From Laburnicola sp. R22_1 (taxonomy: Eukaryota > Ascomycota > Dothideomycetes > Pleosporales > Didymosphaeriaceae): a DNA stretch of 64,000 nt. Made by a program: the position numbers and the translations under genes. Shown piece after piece: positions 32,433 to 45,400 of this stretch (its first letter is position 1; the number at the start of each line of letters is the position of its first letter). The stretch covers positions 1,860,001 to 1,924,000 of the forward strand of contig JACONQ010000006.1 of assembly GCA_014281115.1 (NCBI GenBank), written 5' to 3'. The notes under the pieces were generated by a model. That model searched no databases. It had not been told where the DNA came from and saw only the letters and a program-made list of their open reading frames with translations.

Positions 32433-34754
32433 TCAAGTCAAACTAAATACCTTGCTCGTGCCTTCAAAGCTCGTGATCCTGCCCCCAATCGCCTTCGCAT
32501 CGCCATAATACTTCACACGATACGATCCCGCGGCCGGCGTGTTAACCGAAGTATCCCAGCTGATGGTCACACTACTCGTTCCCGTCAGCCCATTCAACCG
32601 CTTCCACTCATACACTAGCTCCCAGTCTTTGTCGTCGCGGACCTGCGTCCAGGTGCCGTCGCCGTTCTGCTTCTCGATGGCGGCGAAGGTGCCCTCGAGA
32701 CGCAGGTTGTTGCGCGGGTTGGCGCCTTGAAAGACGGCGCTTACAAGGGAGCCGCGCGTATAGGTGGCCGAGACGTCGGTGAGCACTTGGCCAAAACTCC
32801 TGCCGATGCCTGCGCCGTCGTAGACAACACCCGTGATGAGAGAGATGCTGTTTTCGCGGTTGTCTGGCGGGGTCGGGCCAGCTGGCGAGTTACCAGTCGC
32901 GCTGTCGGCCAGGTAGGAAAGGTAGGTCAGTGTGGCGTTGATGTATGCATTAAGAGTATGAGGGCCATGGAGGGTTGATGCGCCCTCGTAGCGCTGAATG
33001 CTGTATTCCTCCTCCGTGGCGATGTAATGCGAGTATGTGTTTGCTGGTCCACCTAACACGACAATGGGCGGAGTGGCAGCCGAGACGATGTTCGAGGAGG
33101 TGACCTGGTTGTGGACTGCCTCCCTCCAGCGGCGACCTGACATGGTAGTTGTCTCGCCTGGGGAAACGATGATGATGAATTGACCGATTCGCAGAACTTG
33201 GATGTCGACAATGTTCGGTGACCAGGCGTACGGTGTGCGCGCTTCGCCGACATTCAGCAGAACCGGCTTCGGTTGTTGGCAGGCTCTCTGTTTAGCACTG
33301 GGAGGAGCAATAAGGCTGCCGATAATGTTCCAGAACGGGTTTTTGGGTTTGCCTGGATCATTCTGGACGAAATCAAAAGCACCCGGACCGTCTGAAGTAC
33401 CAGCTGCGAAGGAGTTACCCATAGCCGCAGGGCACGTCGACACAGTGGTCCCATTGGGCAACTTGAAAGTATAGTCTGCAAAGTCCACAAAGGTGTGGAA
33501 GGAACGCACACTTCCAGTGATGGAGGTAAAGCTGTTCGAGTCGTAAATACCCTTGGCACCTTCGAATTGACGCTTCCCAATCTCGTAGCACGATTTGACA
33601 CCACCATCGTTCAGACCGAAGAATGGCCCTCTGCCGTGGCATTCTTGGCTTCTACCGCCACATGTGCTGTCCTCGAATCTGCACTCCTGATTGGACCCGT
33701 CCTCGCACCAGGCGCCTTCCACGTTGGGTGTGGTGTCACCAACGTTTGCTTGCGAGAAGCCTGCCACGAAGCCATCGGCAGCGTTGGCTGAGGCAGCATT
33801 TGCGGCAATATCCTGTTCAAACAAGTACGCAGCGACACCCTTGTTGTCTGCTGCCACGATGGTTTGATTCCCCAGCAAACTGGTGCCGTGCACGGCGAAC
33901 CAGTTTAGGATGCCAATGTTCTTGCCGTCGCTCAGTCTGGTGAACTTGAGCAAGCTCATCGTCTTGTCGACGTTGTCCGGGTACCGTGCCCTTTCCTCTT
34001 CCGGGTTCGCGAGATATGCATAGAGACTACGGTTGATGTTGGCATTGGAGATTTTGGCGCTGCCAGAGCTGACAGTGCCCAAAGCCAGACCCTCATGGGC
34101 GCGCTTGATGGACAGCACTGCGCCGTCGACGATGGCCTGGTAGCTCTGCTTATCGAACCCCAGACTGGTGATCTGGGGGAGCAGGTAGTTCAGCCACGCG
34201 CCTGGACCGGCATGGCTGTGTGTGCCAGTTACGGCAACGTTGTTCTTTGTGTACATGGAATACGCTGGTCCCAGGCTCTTCAGACCGTCTAGAATGCCAT
34301 TGCGAATAGCCGTGTCGCCAGACTGCGTGTCCAGGACCATGTATACAACACGGTCGCTGGGGCTGCTCGGGCTGCCGACGATGAAGGCACGAGAATACAG
34401 ACGCTGGCGGAGGCCAGTACCGACTTGCGACGTGTTGGCATAACCCATCAAGTTGAGCTCGACGACCGGACTGAGGACGTCATGTCAGCGTAGCACTTCC
34501 GGGCTCATCCGCTGGGCTTACCCAGTGATATCTGCCTTCCCCACGCCAATGAGATACTGCGAGGGGTCATCAGCGGCCTCGTCGGCCTGCTTGCCACTGT
34601 ACAGATGGGTCTGCCCATAGGGCTTGTACTCTTGGTCGAGGCGGCCGTGCCAGAAGTCGACTTGGGGGAAGCCCAGGTTCACGACCAACTGGCTGACAAT
34701 GACCAGGGCGACCAGTGACGCGCCTAGGGCGACGGCGGCATGTGAGCGTGCCAT
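32433..34754 (-). CDS. Neutral ceramidase
   Basis: Exons 34754-34522 and 34470-32433 (51-nt intron) give 756 residues, the usual fungal size. ATG 34754-34752 is chosen because the frame further upstream has no ATG before a TAG, and because it places a signal-anchor helix (AAVALGASLVALVIVSQLVV) at 6-25. The enzyme hydrolyses ceramide to sphingosine and fatty acid in the secretory pathway or outside the cell. Family marks: YLIGVGKADITGPVVELNLMGYA, THSHAGPGAW (161-170) and NWFAVHGTS (267-275) for zinc, and NVGDTTPNVEGAWCEDG (320-336). The C-terminal immunoglobulin-like domain ends SYRVKYYGDAK...SFEGTSKVF. In bacterial and animal enzymes the nucleophile is Ser of GDxSPN; here Thr325 holds that place. 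Confidence 0.95.
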
Positions 34755-35401
34755 TCTCACAGGTAGAGGGAGAAGACGCAGGAGAAGGGCAGCAGACGCG
34801 AAGGCGAAGGCATAGGCGCGGTGGCGGGTGTACCGGATGGCTATGTAAGGCACGGCGGCTGAGAGTTCCAAGCACACAAGCAGACGCTATAGGAAGGTCG
34901 CCTCGAGCGTCTCAACTCCAAGGCTCGGGAGGGGTTGCGTCAGGCACATGACGTCGCTTGCAACAATGTGCAGTCGCGGTGATTGCCACATGCAGCAGTT
35001 GGCGTTCCGTTGCGTTTATTAACTGTTTTGCATATACCATTCCGACGCACATAGTTGGTTTGCGCCACCAAATACTTCGACATGGGTTGGCCGACACATC
35101 TGGCTGCCCTCTGCAAGCAAAACGGCCCACGGTGACGGTCGCGAGGGCGCGGTGGGACTGATAGAAGGAGTGGGCAGCTGCCTAGGCGTTAATCGGTACC
35201 CCACCCCGTGGGGACCTCGGGCTCTAGTAAAGCTTGTGAATGCTCGATAGTAGGCGTGCCGGGCTGCACGGCCCGCGGGCCATTTCGGTTCACGTGATTG
35301 CACGGGATCCGTGGATATTGCCGCCCTTGACCGCCCACCCGATCCGTGACCGCTTTCTTCTTGCGTCGCGCCCACGCCTTGCACGCTGCACCCTGCACGC
35401 A
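34755..35401. promoter_or_regulatory. Shared promoter region of ceramidase and SPF27 genes
   Basis: About 650 bp separates two divergent start codons. No convincing TATA box was found. GC-rich segments and a CACGTG-like box (TTCACGTGATTG, 35290-35301) are present. Confidence 0.35.
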
Positions 35402-36118
35402 ATGCCGCTCATCCACGAGTCCTACGACTCCCTGCCCTGTACGTGTGCATCTATCAATTCACAACCCTGCACCCACTAACGCTCCGCAGATGTCGATACG
35501 CCGCCAGACCAGGCCAGTCTCGCGGCCGCACAGGCTCTCATTGCCGCCGGCGTGAAGAGCGCCGGCGTAGACACGACGCAGCTGCACCCCGCCCTCCTCC
35601 CAGCGGCAGCTTATACGCCCACCTTCTCCGCCGCCGTTGAGCAGGAGCATGCGCGCTTGCAGGCCGACGCGACGTCCAAATTCTCAGCCATCGACCTCGC
35701 GCGGTACGAGGACCTCGAGGCGCCGCCAAACACGAGCCCGACCAGCGACGAGGACAAGCCCGAGCTATTGGCGCAGTGGAATGTCGCGCTGAGGAAGGCC
35801 TACACCAGCTCGGAATACGTCAACGCGCGGCTGGCCGAGCTCGGCCTTCTCGAGAAGTTTGGCAAGAATGCCTGGCTGATTGGCAACGCGCAGCAGGAGG
35901 ACATCCTCAAGCGCATTGAGGCCGAACTCGCAGACGTGCGCAAGCAGCAAGAGGAGGTAGAGGCGCTCCGCCGGATGCAGCAGGAGAGCGTGCACGGCGA
36001 GATCAAGACGCTCGAAGAGACGTGGAAGCGGGGCGTTGGCCGCGTGTTGGAGGCCGAAGTCGCCGCCGAGCGTCTGAAGCAGCAGATCCTCGAGAAGAGG
36101 CGGGCGGGCGCGGTTTGA
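35402..36118 (+). CDS. Pre-mRNA-splicing factor SPF27 (BCAS2/Cwf7 family)
   Basis: Exons 35402-35438 and 35490-36118 (51-nt intron splitting a Tyr codon) give 221 residues. The N-terminus MPLIHESYDSLPYVDTPPD is typical for the family, as is LARYEDLEAPP and the long helical region from about 120 to the end (SSEYVNARLAELGLLEKFG, then KRIEAELADVRKQQEEVEAL, then AEVAAERLKQQILEKRR). SPF27 is a core subunit of the Prp19/NTC complex that joins the spliceosome at activation. It is nuclear and usually single-copy and essential in filamentous fungi. The gene is divergent from ceramidase and convergent with the DJ-1-like gene, 105 bp apart. Confidence 0.92.
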
Positions 36119-36223
36119 CAGATTACGCATTAGGCACCGAGCATTGCCCGCATGGGAAGCATCGGGAGGGCTTCACTTCAATTTACAACTACAAGATACC
36201 CATGAATAGGACGATTACAAGAC

Positions 36224-37016
36224 TCAGGCACTCTTCTGACGCCCAACCAATCCCTGAAACCACGCCTTGACGATGTAATAGGCAAATCCCGCCGTCCAAA
36301 GTGCCTTCCTCTGCTCATACTCCTGCGCACGAGGCTCCACATCCGCCAACGCCAACACCGTCTCGCTCAGCGCCCCCGGCCACCGCTTCTTAATATACAC
36401 AGCCACCCCATCCATCCCATTCGTATTCCCACCTATACGCAAATCAGCACACGCACACCACACTCAACCGATAACACAGCAACTCACCCGTAGTCCAAAG
36501 CTTCCCATCATTCACATAGCGCTTATCCTCCCACCTCACCTTCGGACACTCCCTCTTCAACCAATCCAACACGCCCCTCGGCCCAACCGCCCTCTTCCCA
36601 TCCAACACGCCCGAATACCCCAGCACAAACGCCCCCGTACAAATAGCAATAACCTCAACACCCTTGTCGACATGCTCTCTGATAAACTGCAGCACCTCCT
36701 CGGGCGGGCGCATCCCCGGCGGCGGGCCCGGCACCACCAAGATATCCAGCTTTCCCGGCGCGACACTGGCGTCGGCCAGGCCTACATCGATGCCTAGACG
36801 GAGGTGCGCGGTGGTGTCGGAGGTGGTGTGGGGTCCTGTGTGGGTATGCGCTATGTAGGTTATTTTGAGGGAGGAGGGGGGCAGCGCGATGGCGAGGAGG
36901 GGCGCGGGGAGGTGGCAGTCTGAGAAGTGGGTGCGGGAGAGCATGGCGAAGAGGTCGACGGGGGCGATGTCGAGGAGTTGGACGGGGGGGACGATGAGGA
37001 CGCCTATGTGCACCAT
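36224..37016 (-). CDS. DJ-1/PfpI family protein (class I glutamine amidotransferase-like)
   Basis: Exons 37016-36488 and 36432-36224 with a 55-nt intron give 245 residues. The start at MVHIGVLIVP leads straight into the first strand; the frame is open further upstream but reads as leader. The fold features are VPPVQLLDIAPVDLF, LDILVVPGPPPG (Gly-rich loop) and the nucleophile elbow EVIAICTGAFVLGYSGVLDGKRA with Cys126. The usual His after the elbow (often RATTHW) is replaced here by AVGPRGVLDW. The C-terminal phrase GGNTNGMDGVAVYIKKRW is the typical ligand-loop of fungal members. Such proteins include glyoxalases, isonitrile hydratases and DJ-1-like stress proteins; the exact reaction cannot be assigned. 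Cytosolic. Confidence 0.9.
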
Positions 37017-37500
37017 TTTGGGGGTGGGTTGTGTTGTGGTGGTGTTGGTGTTAGGGGGACGAGTTGTGTGTTCGGGATTGTACCGTGTGGGATGGGAAGA
37101 TATATAGCAAGCGTTTGGCCGAGTGGTTAGGCAACTACCTGGGTACCTTGAATCTTCTAACATATAAGCTAAGATGAAGATGACAATGCGTGACGGTGAT
37201 AGCTGGGCTATATGCGCGGTCGATTACGAATTCTGGCCCTTGTGCTCAGCTTGGTGCAGCCGGACCAGACTTGATCTGGAGAATTCATGTCTGTGCATCG
37301 CCGACGTGTAGCAGTGTCTTGTAAGAGAGCTTACAAGTATGGGTGTAGTGTGGGCCGTGTTGTGCCACTGTACGGGTGCTTGACGGGGAGATGTCGGAGG
37401 TCGGATCGTGGGTGACATCCGTTCCGGTCACGGGAACGGATGTAGTTTTCGCGCCGCTGGGGTTTAGGTGCTGCCTGGAAAGGTAGCGTGAAATTTGGTT
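37017..37500. other. Boundary between the gene-rich and AT-rich compartments
   Basis: Contains the DJ-1 gene promoter, a tRNA 5'-half-like fragment (37111-37135), and then drops abruptly in GC content at about 37,500. Confidence 0.5.
37111..37135 (+). tRNA. Fragment resembling the 5' half of a Leu/Ser tRNA
   Basis: The sequence GCGTTTGGCCGAGTGGTTAG followed by GC matches the acceptor 5' strand and D-arm (A-box, TGGCCGAGTGG) of a type II tRNA. No matching anticodon arm, T-arm (GGTTCGA) or acceptor 3' strand follows within 150 bp, so it is not a functional tRNA gene. Confidence 0.4.
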
Positions 37501-37690
37501 AAAATTGGATCAGTTGAATAGAGGTACAATATAATCGCCCAAGGCTGTGGCTATAACTACTAACTTACAACTACGTTAACTATAGCTTACTATTTGCTAA
37601 GTACTTTTTATAATCTTAGTTTGTTTAAATTTTACTTATTTTAGGCTACTTTATATAATAGTTTATACCTGCCTTTCTACTAGTTATTTA

Positions 37691-37945
37691 CTATTACCTT
37701 TACTTTTACACTCTAATAGCGCCTTTTACCTTATAAAAGATGCCTTTCCTAGTTAGCATTAGCGCGTAGTTAGCGTAGGCCTATACTCTACACTATCTAC
37801 TATATAAGTAAGAGCCCCTAGATTTTTTTCTTATCCCCTATCTTAGTATAGTCTTAATTTAGTTACCTTTTTTAACTATACTAGCTATCTCTAAAAGGTT
37901 TATCTTATAAGGCTATATACCGCCCTTATATTATACTAAGATTAA
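37691..37945. repeat. Left copy of an inverted repeat that bounds the AT-rich block
   Basis: The segment from GCCTTTTACC (37731) to CGCCCTTATATTA (37934) matches the reverse complement of 62708-62923 at roughly three quarters of positions by eye. Differences are mostly transitions. The 40 bp before it match the reverse complement of 63296-63335, across the insertion that splits the right copy. Confidence 0.7.
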
Positions 37946-38530
37946 CCTTTTTATTTAGCTATAAATAATAATATAATATCTACTCCCTTTTTAAAACGCT
38001 GCCTATAGATCGTTAAATTAGTAAAAGTTGTACTTTATTAGTTACTAGTTATACTAGATAGTTATTATACTATACTAAAGTCTATAAGACTATTATTATA
38101 ACTTCTTTATCTACTATAAGTAAGTAAAGGTATATTAGTTTATTAGTTACTAGTTATACTAAATAGTAGTTCTGCGCTAAAGTCTATTAAGAGAGGCTAT
38201 TTCTATACTTTTTGCCTATTATAAGTTAGTTAGAGTATATTAGTTTATTAATTACTAGTTATGCTAGATAGTAGTTCTGCGCTAAGATTTATTAAAAAGG
38301 CTGCTTCTATACTCCTCTACTTACTATAAGGTAGTAAGAGTATATTAGTTTATTCTTTAATAGAAGTTTTAATTATAGATATTATATAGTAATATAATAG
38401 TTTATTATTTATATCTTATTATAAATAATAGTAATTACTCTTAGATTACTCTACGTTACGTTATATTACTATATATATACTCTTTTTATTTTTTTATTAT
38501 CTAACCTTTTAAAAGACTTAGTTTGCGTTA

Positions 38531-38665
<135 letters not shown>

Positions 38666-41524
38666 TAGTATATTTATATAGTATTATAAGTAACAATAAA
38701 GTAAAGTTACTAATACGTATACTTCTTATTATTATTCTCTTTAATAGAAGTTAATTATGTATAGTAATATATAGTAAGATTATAGTTAGCCCTAAGGTTC
38801 TTCTCTAGTAAGTAGAGGTTATAGAGCTTAGCTACGTATATTATATTACTAGGTAACTACTTACGTAGCAGCTATAGGCTAAGCTTCTTAAGTTAGATAT
38901 TTTAGAGATCTATCTATATCTAGCGTAGATTTAATAGGCCTCTTAGGTGCTATATACCTATTTCTTTAAATATGCCTTTTAGTGTCTTAGTATAATATAG
39001 TATTACCGCTTTATTAATATATACACCCTTTAGCTTAGCTACCCTAGTAGGCGTAAAGGTAGAATATATTAACTTCTTAAGTATTTATAAATTTAATATA
39101 GTAGAGATAGTGTGGGAGAACTTAGCCCTAATTAGAACTTAGTAGAAAGATAAATTAAGTTCTGTGTGCTTAAAGAAAAAAACCGCCTATTAAATTCTTA
39201 AGAGCTAATTAGGCACCAGCTTACTATATAACCTATATAGTAGAGTTTATTCCACTATATATCTTTCTATCTATAAAAGCTTGGCCCTATTAAGCTTTAT
39301 ACTAAACACCCTTCTAGAAAACACTCTAAATATTCTATAGCGCCTCCTACTAGTAAGTAAAAGTTAGGCCTACCTCTAATAGTAACCTTTACTAATTATC
39401 TAGCTTTATATAACCTTAAACAATAGCCTATAAATACCTACCTATTTTTATTACTAACCTATCTATTCTACTTACTTTTCGCACTCTTATAATTTTCCTA
39501 TAGTTTAGCTTCTTATCCTCCTAAACCCTAAACTATTCTTAAGCCTTTACTTAGCCTGTCTTATTATACCTTCCTATTTTTAGATTAACTATGCCCTAGG
39601 CGCCTACGTATCTAGCCGCCTTAGTTTTAGTAATAATAATAGTAGTAGTAAGCCTCTTTATTAAGGCAATAATAGTATAGACTCTAGTAGTTTTAACTTC
39701 CTACTAGTGCCTAAAAAGCCCTCTATTAGCGTATTTATTATCTTTTTATCTCTATATAAGTCCCTCGCACTCTAATAGTCTCTTAGGCTAACCTCTAAGA
39801 AGTAATTTCTCTCTTAGACGCACGTATTAGCTTTAATATTATAGCCTAAGTTTTTATAGCCCTTAGACAAAGCGTTAGTAATAATAATAACTTGTCTTAT
39901 AGTTTATAACCCTAGGTAAATAGTTAAGATAATTTTACACTTTAGTTAGACTATAACTCTAATAAACTTATTATTAACGCCTCGCTCTTTTATTTTCTCT
40001 ACTATAGTTAGAAAATATAATAATACAATACTAAGGATAAGCAAGTTGTATTCTACTAGGCCTAATAGTCTAAATTATTAAATAATAAAGGCCTCTATCC
40101 TATATACCTACTAAGCCTATTTGCCGCTACTACCTAAGGATGTATTAACTTTACCTATTCTCCTATTATCGACAATAACACTCTATTCTATAATAAGTAC
40201 CTACTAGCGCAGTATTAGTATTTCTAGTTTACTAATAATAATATAAAACTACTATTTAGTAGTATATATATAGCCTACTATATTTATAATAAAAGCGCCT
40301 TATATTCTTTTATTTTAGGTATACTATACTATCCCTTTCTTTATAGGCGTATACCCTAAATGCCTCTTAAGTTAACTATTAAATAGGTCTTTATCCTTTA
40401 CCTTCTAATTTTTTTTATGCGTTAAGCATATATTATAAACCTTAATATTTAGATCTAAGTAATACTTAGCTCCCTAGAAGCAATATTTATATTTAAGAGC
40501 CTTATAATTAGTAATAACCTTAAATTCTTACCTTAATTAACCCCTAACTCTCTAATTCTATATCCTTTAACTTCGCTCTTAGATATTATTTATCTAGCTT
40601 CTTTCTAATTTTCTTCTTACGTAAGCTTTACTACTGCGTGTACCTATACTCCTAACTAGTCTAGAGCATCTACTTACTAGGCTACTCTAAAGATAGGCCT
40701 ATTAGCTTCTTAGATAGTTCTAATACTACTCCTAGCCCTTACCTATTATGCAACTATAATTTATATGTTCTAAGAAAGAGGAAGAGCTTTAAAAAGATAT
40801 TAGGCACGCTTTAACTATTAGCCTAATAGTTCTTCTTCTTCTTATAACACTAATATAAAGAATAAAGCCTAAACTTAAGTTTTTTAGAAGTTATAGTACT
40901 CCCTAGAGCGGGACTTCTTTTAAAGGCTATTGCAGAATTTATAAGTTTAGGCTAAAGTTACTTAGGCTTATAGATTCTATAATAAGTATAAAAAGGAAAA
41001 AGAGTAGAAAAAGAGTAGCAGTTCTAGCCTATAGCTTGCTAGTAACAGCTATAAAAGTCTTTTTACCTAAGGGCTACTTAGGCTTTAGATAGCTTATTAG
41101 TACTTAAATATATCTCTTATTCCTACTATTCTCTACTTTTTCCTTATAATGCTATATCTTTCTATCTACACCTATAAGCTATTTGCTTTTTAATTACTAT
41201 TTATAAGTACCTAATCTACTCTTAGAGTTTTTTACTAGTAGTAATATAGTTACACTTTTCTTAAAAAGTACTACTATATATTACTAATCTAGAAGTAGTA
41301 TTTACGTATACACTTTACCTACTATAACCTAACAAAGCCTTATAGCCACTTAGAGTATATAACCTACCCTTTATATTCTTTTACTTTTCTTTTTATCTTA
41401 CTATTCTAATTCTTCTACCTAATAGTCTTAACCTTCTTCTTAACTATAGCTGCTATTAACTTCTTCTTTAGTAGCCACACCTCTAGTACTAGCAATAATA
41501 GCTTATTATATACCTACTAGAATA

Positions 41525-42475
41525 AATTAAGACACAAAGGACTTAGTGGAAGTCTGGATTTGGGATGTTATTAGGTTACACGGCACTCCTAAGACAATCT
41601 TATTAGATAGAGGTCTAATAATAAACTCTTGCTATTAGGACTCTTTTTGTTATTACCTTAATACTATAAGGGTGTTATTATTAGCCTATTACCCGCAAAT
41701 AGATAGGCAAACTAAAAGGCAGAATTAGACGCTTAAGTAGTATCTTTAGTGTTTTTGCTGCCTAGAATAGGATAACTAGGCAAGGTAGTTACTAATTACG
41801 GAATTTGCGTATAATAATAGCGTAAACGCAGTAACTACAGTAACTTCTTTTCGCGCATACCATAGAGCGAATCCTTATGCGCCAGAATGGCTCGGAATGC
41901 CGCTTGGCGATAGAGAATCGCTACTAGGCACGTTAATTATAGTAAGAGTTATCGCACTATAGGCTTAATACAGAACAAAGATCGTAGCGGCGAATAAGTA
42001 CTAGAAGAAGTACGCTAATAAGAAGAGGAAGCACCTTAGTCTTAAACTAAGGGATTAAGTGTTTATATCTACTAGATATCTAAACTTCGCTTAACCTAAA
42101 CGCAAACTTAATTGGAAGTTTATTAGACTAGACATAGTTAAGTATTCTATAGAGAAAGGAGCCTATAGAGTTAACTTCCCAGAATTAAACGCACATCTAG
42201 TCTTCTATGTATTTTTATTAGAGCTATATAAACAAAGAAGAGCTATTAAGTCTTAAGTAGGTCTAATTGTGAATACCCTATACACGTTTAGCAATAACGT
42301 GTATTATGTAGAGAAGATGCTAGAGAGTAGATAGTTATTAGTTAGAACCTAGAAATACCTTATTAAATAGGAAGGTTACTTAGAAGAAGAAAATTTATAG
42401 GAGCTAGACACTAATCTAAGTGCTAACGCTATTAAAGAGTTCTAGAAAAAAAATATTCTAGGACAATGTTAAAGA
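41525..42475 (+). pseudogene. RIP-degraded Ty3/Gypsy chromovirus integrase and chromodomain
   Basis: On the plus strand the frame, interrupted by many TAG and TAA codons, shows integrase phrases: LVEVWIWDVIRLHGTPKTIL, LDRG, then YYPQIDRQTKRQN (normally HPQTDGQTERQN), AEFAYNN and PFRAYHRANP. A GPY-like region (DIVKYSIEKGAYRV) follows, and a chromodomain near 42290-42430 (YYVEKMLESR, YLIK-EGYLEEEN). A purine-rich tract GAAGGGGGAT follows at 42503. This is the 3' end of a chromovirus pol. Protease and reverse transcriptase should lie to the left but are not readable. Confidence 0.8.
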
Positions 42476-45400
42476 GGCTCTCGTTCGGGTTAAACAACTA
42501 TAGAAGGGGGATAAAAGAACCTTCTTAGGAAATTTTAATAGGAAATTTTAATTTCTTTCTTCTATAGATAAGAGATTGGACTTAGATTAACTATATAGTT
42601 AGAGAATTACTATAGAAAGTACACTTGCTACCTTTACTTATTTTTCTCTATAGAGGATTTTTTTACTATAATTATAAAGGTATTTAATAGTATAAGGTGT
42701 TGCAAAGGCAATATAAACTTAGAAAGATTATAGTATCTCTAGAAGTTAGTTAAAAAGAACTATAAAGGATCATAAGAGCACATCACACTTTACTTAGAGC
42801 TAAAAGAAGAAAATATTCTAAGATCCTAGATTTAAAATATTTTAGGACGTCGCCGCCTGCTAGAAGGCGCTATTTAAGTCCTAACGGACTTCCATATTAT
42901 AGGGAGCCGTCACTCCTAGGGACACTAAGGCATAATGACCCTAGAGGTCCTCCTTATACACATATATTAGCCTAAGGCCCTTAAAGGGGCTAAAAGCACT
43001 ACTAAGAAGCTAAAAAGGCACTATTTACGACTATGGCTATAAGTAGGACTCTTACTATTACTCTAAAACTCCTAATAACGCGTTAGTCTATATTTGTTCT
43101 ATAACCGCGTTAGTATACAACATAATGGGACAAGGCGGAATTATGGACCTTGTCTCGCTTTGGGGTCCCACCCTTACAGGTTGCGCGATCGATAACCTTC
43201 TTATGGCAATATTGCTTAGTCTCGCGCTCTGCATTAGTACGAGCGCGCTTCTTAGTAAAGCAATAGGTTAATCGACAAACATCGCTACTATTATAGACAC
43301 AGAGATTCTGTGCGTAGGGCTTAAATAAGCTAAGAAGTAATTAGTTAATAGAAAGCGCTATAAGGACGACTACACCCACTTAATGCGATTTATAAGCCTC
43401 TTAGCAGCCTTGCGAACGCGTTTCTTATTCTTATTAGAATTACTACTATAAAGAGGAGTCTAAGCAGCTATAAGACTGTTAAGCTCGGCGTTAAAGTTAA
43501 TAGGGCACTATATTATCTTAGTTAGTGGCATAATGGCGCCTAATGTGGGCATATATTACTATAAGGCAGTGTTTATTCTAAATTAAGCAATTACCACACC
43601 TAGATAGCTAAACACTATTAATTTAAATTAATAGGACGAGTTTGGTATCCGGAAAGTGGCATGTGTAGAGTAGATCCCTCTCATAGATAAGTTTGACGCA
43701 ACGAACGCACGGATTGGTACTAGCGGGTTAGTTACAAGCCAACTCTGCCCGCTATACGGCGAGCGTCTTCTTAAGGACCATCTTGCTGTAGAGAGGGACA
43801 TTAGGACGCATTAGAACAATAAAAGCAGGATAGTATATACTAAATTAACTAGTTAAGGCGCGAGGAGCAAGGGTGGTGCGAGGGTAGGCAAAAACCAAAA
43901 CAACTGCGCCAAGCCTCGCTTAACAGCACCTTTGGCTCCCAAATTAGTTAGGTGTCCTAGAGCACCTTAATGGCGTAATAGCGCCCAACATAATAATAAT
44001 TGTTGCTATGCAGTTATAAGACTAGCGATTGTTTATTTTTTAAGCGAATATAATAGAATATTGCACGTTTTAATCTCCTAGGGCAACCCAGGTTAGGTTA
44101 ATCCTAGAAGGGGGATACTGTAAGGTCTCCTTGTTGCTTAGGTAGCCAAATGGGGACTTATGTCTCCTTTGGGCCTAGCGGGGGTTTAGATAAAAAACCT
44201 CCTTACTTTGGATAAGAGTGGGTAGCGATTCGTCTTATCACTACTTACCTTCTAATATTATCCTATTCTGCCTTATTAACTATTAGGCGTCCTAGTGGCG
44301 CCCTTATACCTACCCTAATTATTCCTTAGCTTACTAACTTATACCCTAGTTATTATCCTTTTAAATTAGCTATGCAACTTTAGCACTATCTATAAGATTA
44401 TAAGACTTTTATATAATATTTATACTAAGTATTTATTATTAGGCTACCTTATATAGTTTGCTTAAGGCATAAATAGCTTTAAAATTAACCCTAATCCTAC
44501 TAATAACACTTTTATTACCTATACTATTCTATTCTACTAGCTATACTACGCTACTCTTATAAAAGATATAAGCACTAATAAATAGAGACGCAATTACTTT
44601 AAATAGCGCTTAGTATCTAGTTATACTCCTTATATATCTTATCTTCTTACCTTTCTCTTTACTATAGGCTAAGGCTATATTAAATATAATTCTAATGCGG
44701 CTAAGAGTAATTATAATTAAGCCTATAGGACTTATATCTAGAGTTATTATTCCTACTTTTAGTATATTAATAGTAGTTAGTGCTTTCTTCTTAAGGGCTA
44801 CTCTATTCTATACTAGACAACTTCCTAATATTAGGAGTACTTCTTTAACTACTATAGTAAACCTAATTTGCTCTTAACTAGTTCTCTATTACTAATATAC
44901 CTACCTAGCTTTATTCCCTCTAGTATCTACTATAAACACTTAAGCTAATTCTTTTTAGTAAAGTTATTAGTAAGTACGTAAGCTATAAATAAAGCAACTA
45001 GAAGTAAATACCTATATTTATAATAGAATTAGAAAGCTGCTTAGTTTTAGTAACACTACTATAATACTTCCTACTAGGCGCCCTAGTAGGCCTTATCTAA
45101 TTATTAAGAGTTTCTTGGAGGCGCCTAATTCTCTATTAAGTACTAATTTTAATATTGCTAAGCCTTTCCTATATATACTCCTTTTTAGGCGTTATTACGC
45201 CTAGCCTATTATCCTTTTTAATAGTTATAGTAGTAGTCTTTTCTTATTCTAAGGTTCTTCCTCTATACTACTCTTTTTCTATCCTTTTTAACTTATTATC
45301 TTCTTTAGTAGTAATAGTAATAGCCCTTTCCTATCTTAGGGCTAAACTACTTCTACTCCTAGTTATCTACTCTTTAGCCCCTATTCCTCTCTAAATTAGG

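Noticed and set aside
35443..35729. Several Arg/Pro-rich frames around the start of the SPF27 gene
   Set aside because: GC-rich shadows; the spliced SPF27 frame accounts for the region.
6092..37016. A secondary-metabolite gene cluster
   Set aside because: A transporter, a cupin and oxidoreductases are present, but no polyketide synthase, peptide synthetase or terpene cyclase and no cluster regulator.
44695..45394. Two frames of 60 and 79 codons rich in Leu, Ile, Ser and Val in the AT-rich block
   Set aside because: Composition alone explains hydrophobic-looking frames in RIPped DNA; no domain, start context or splice signals.
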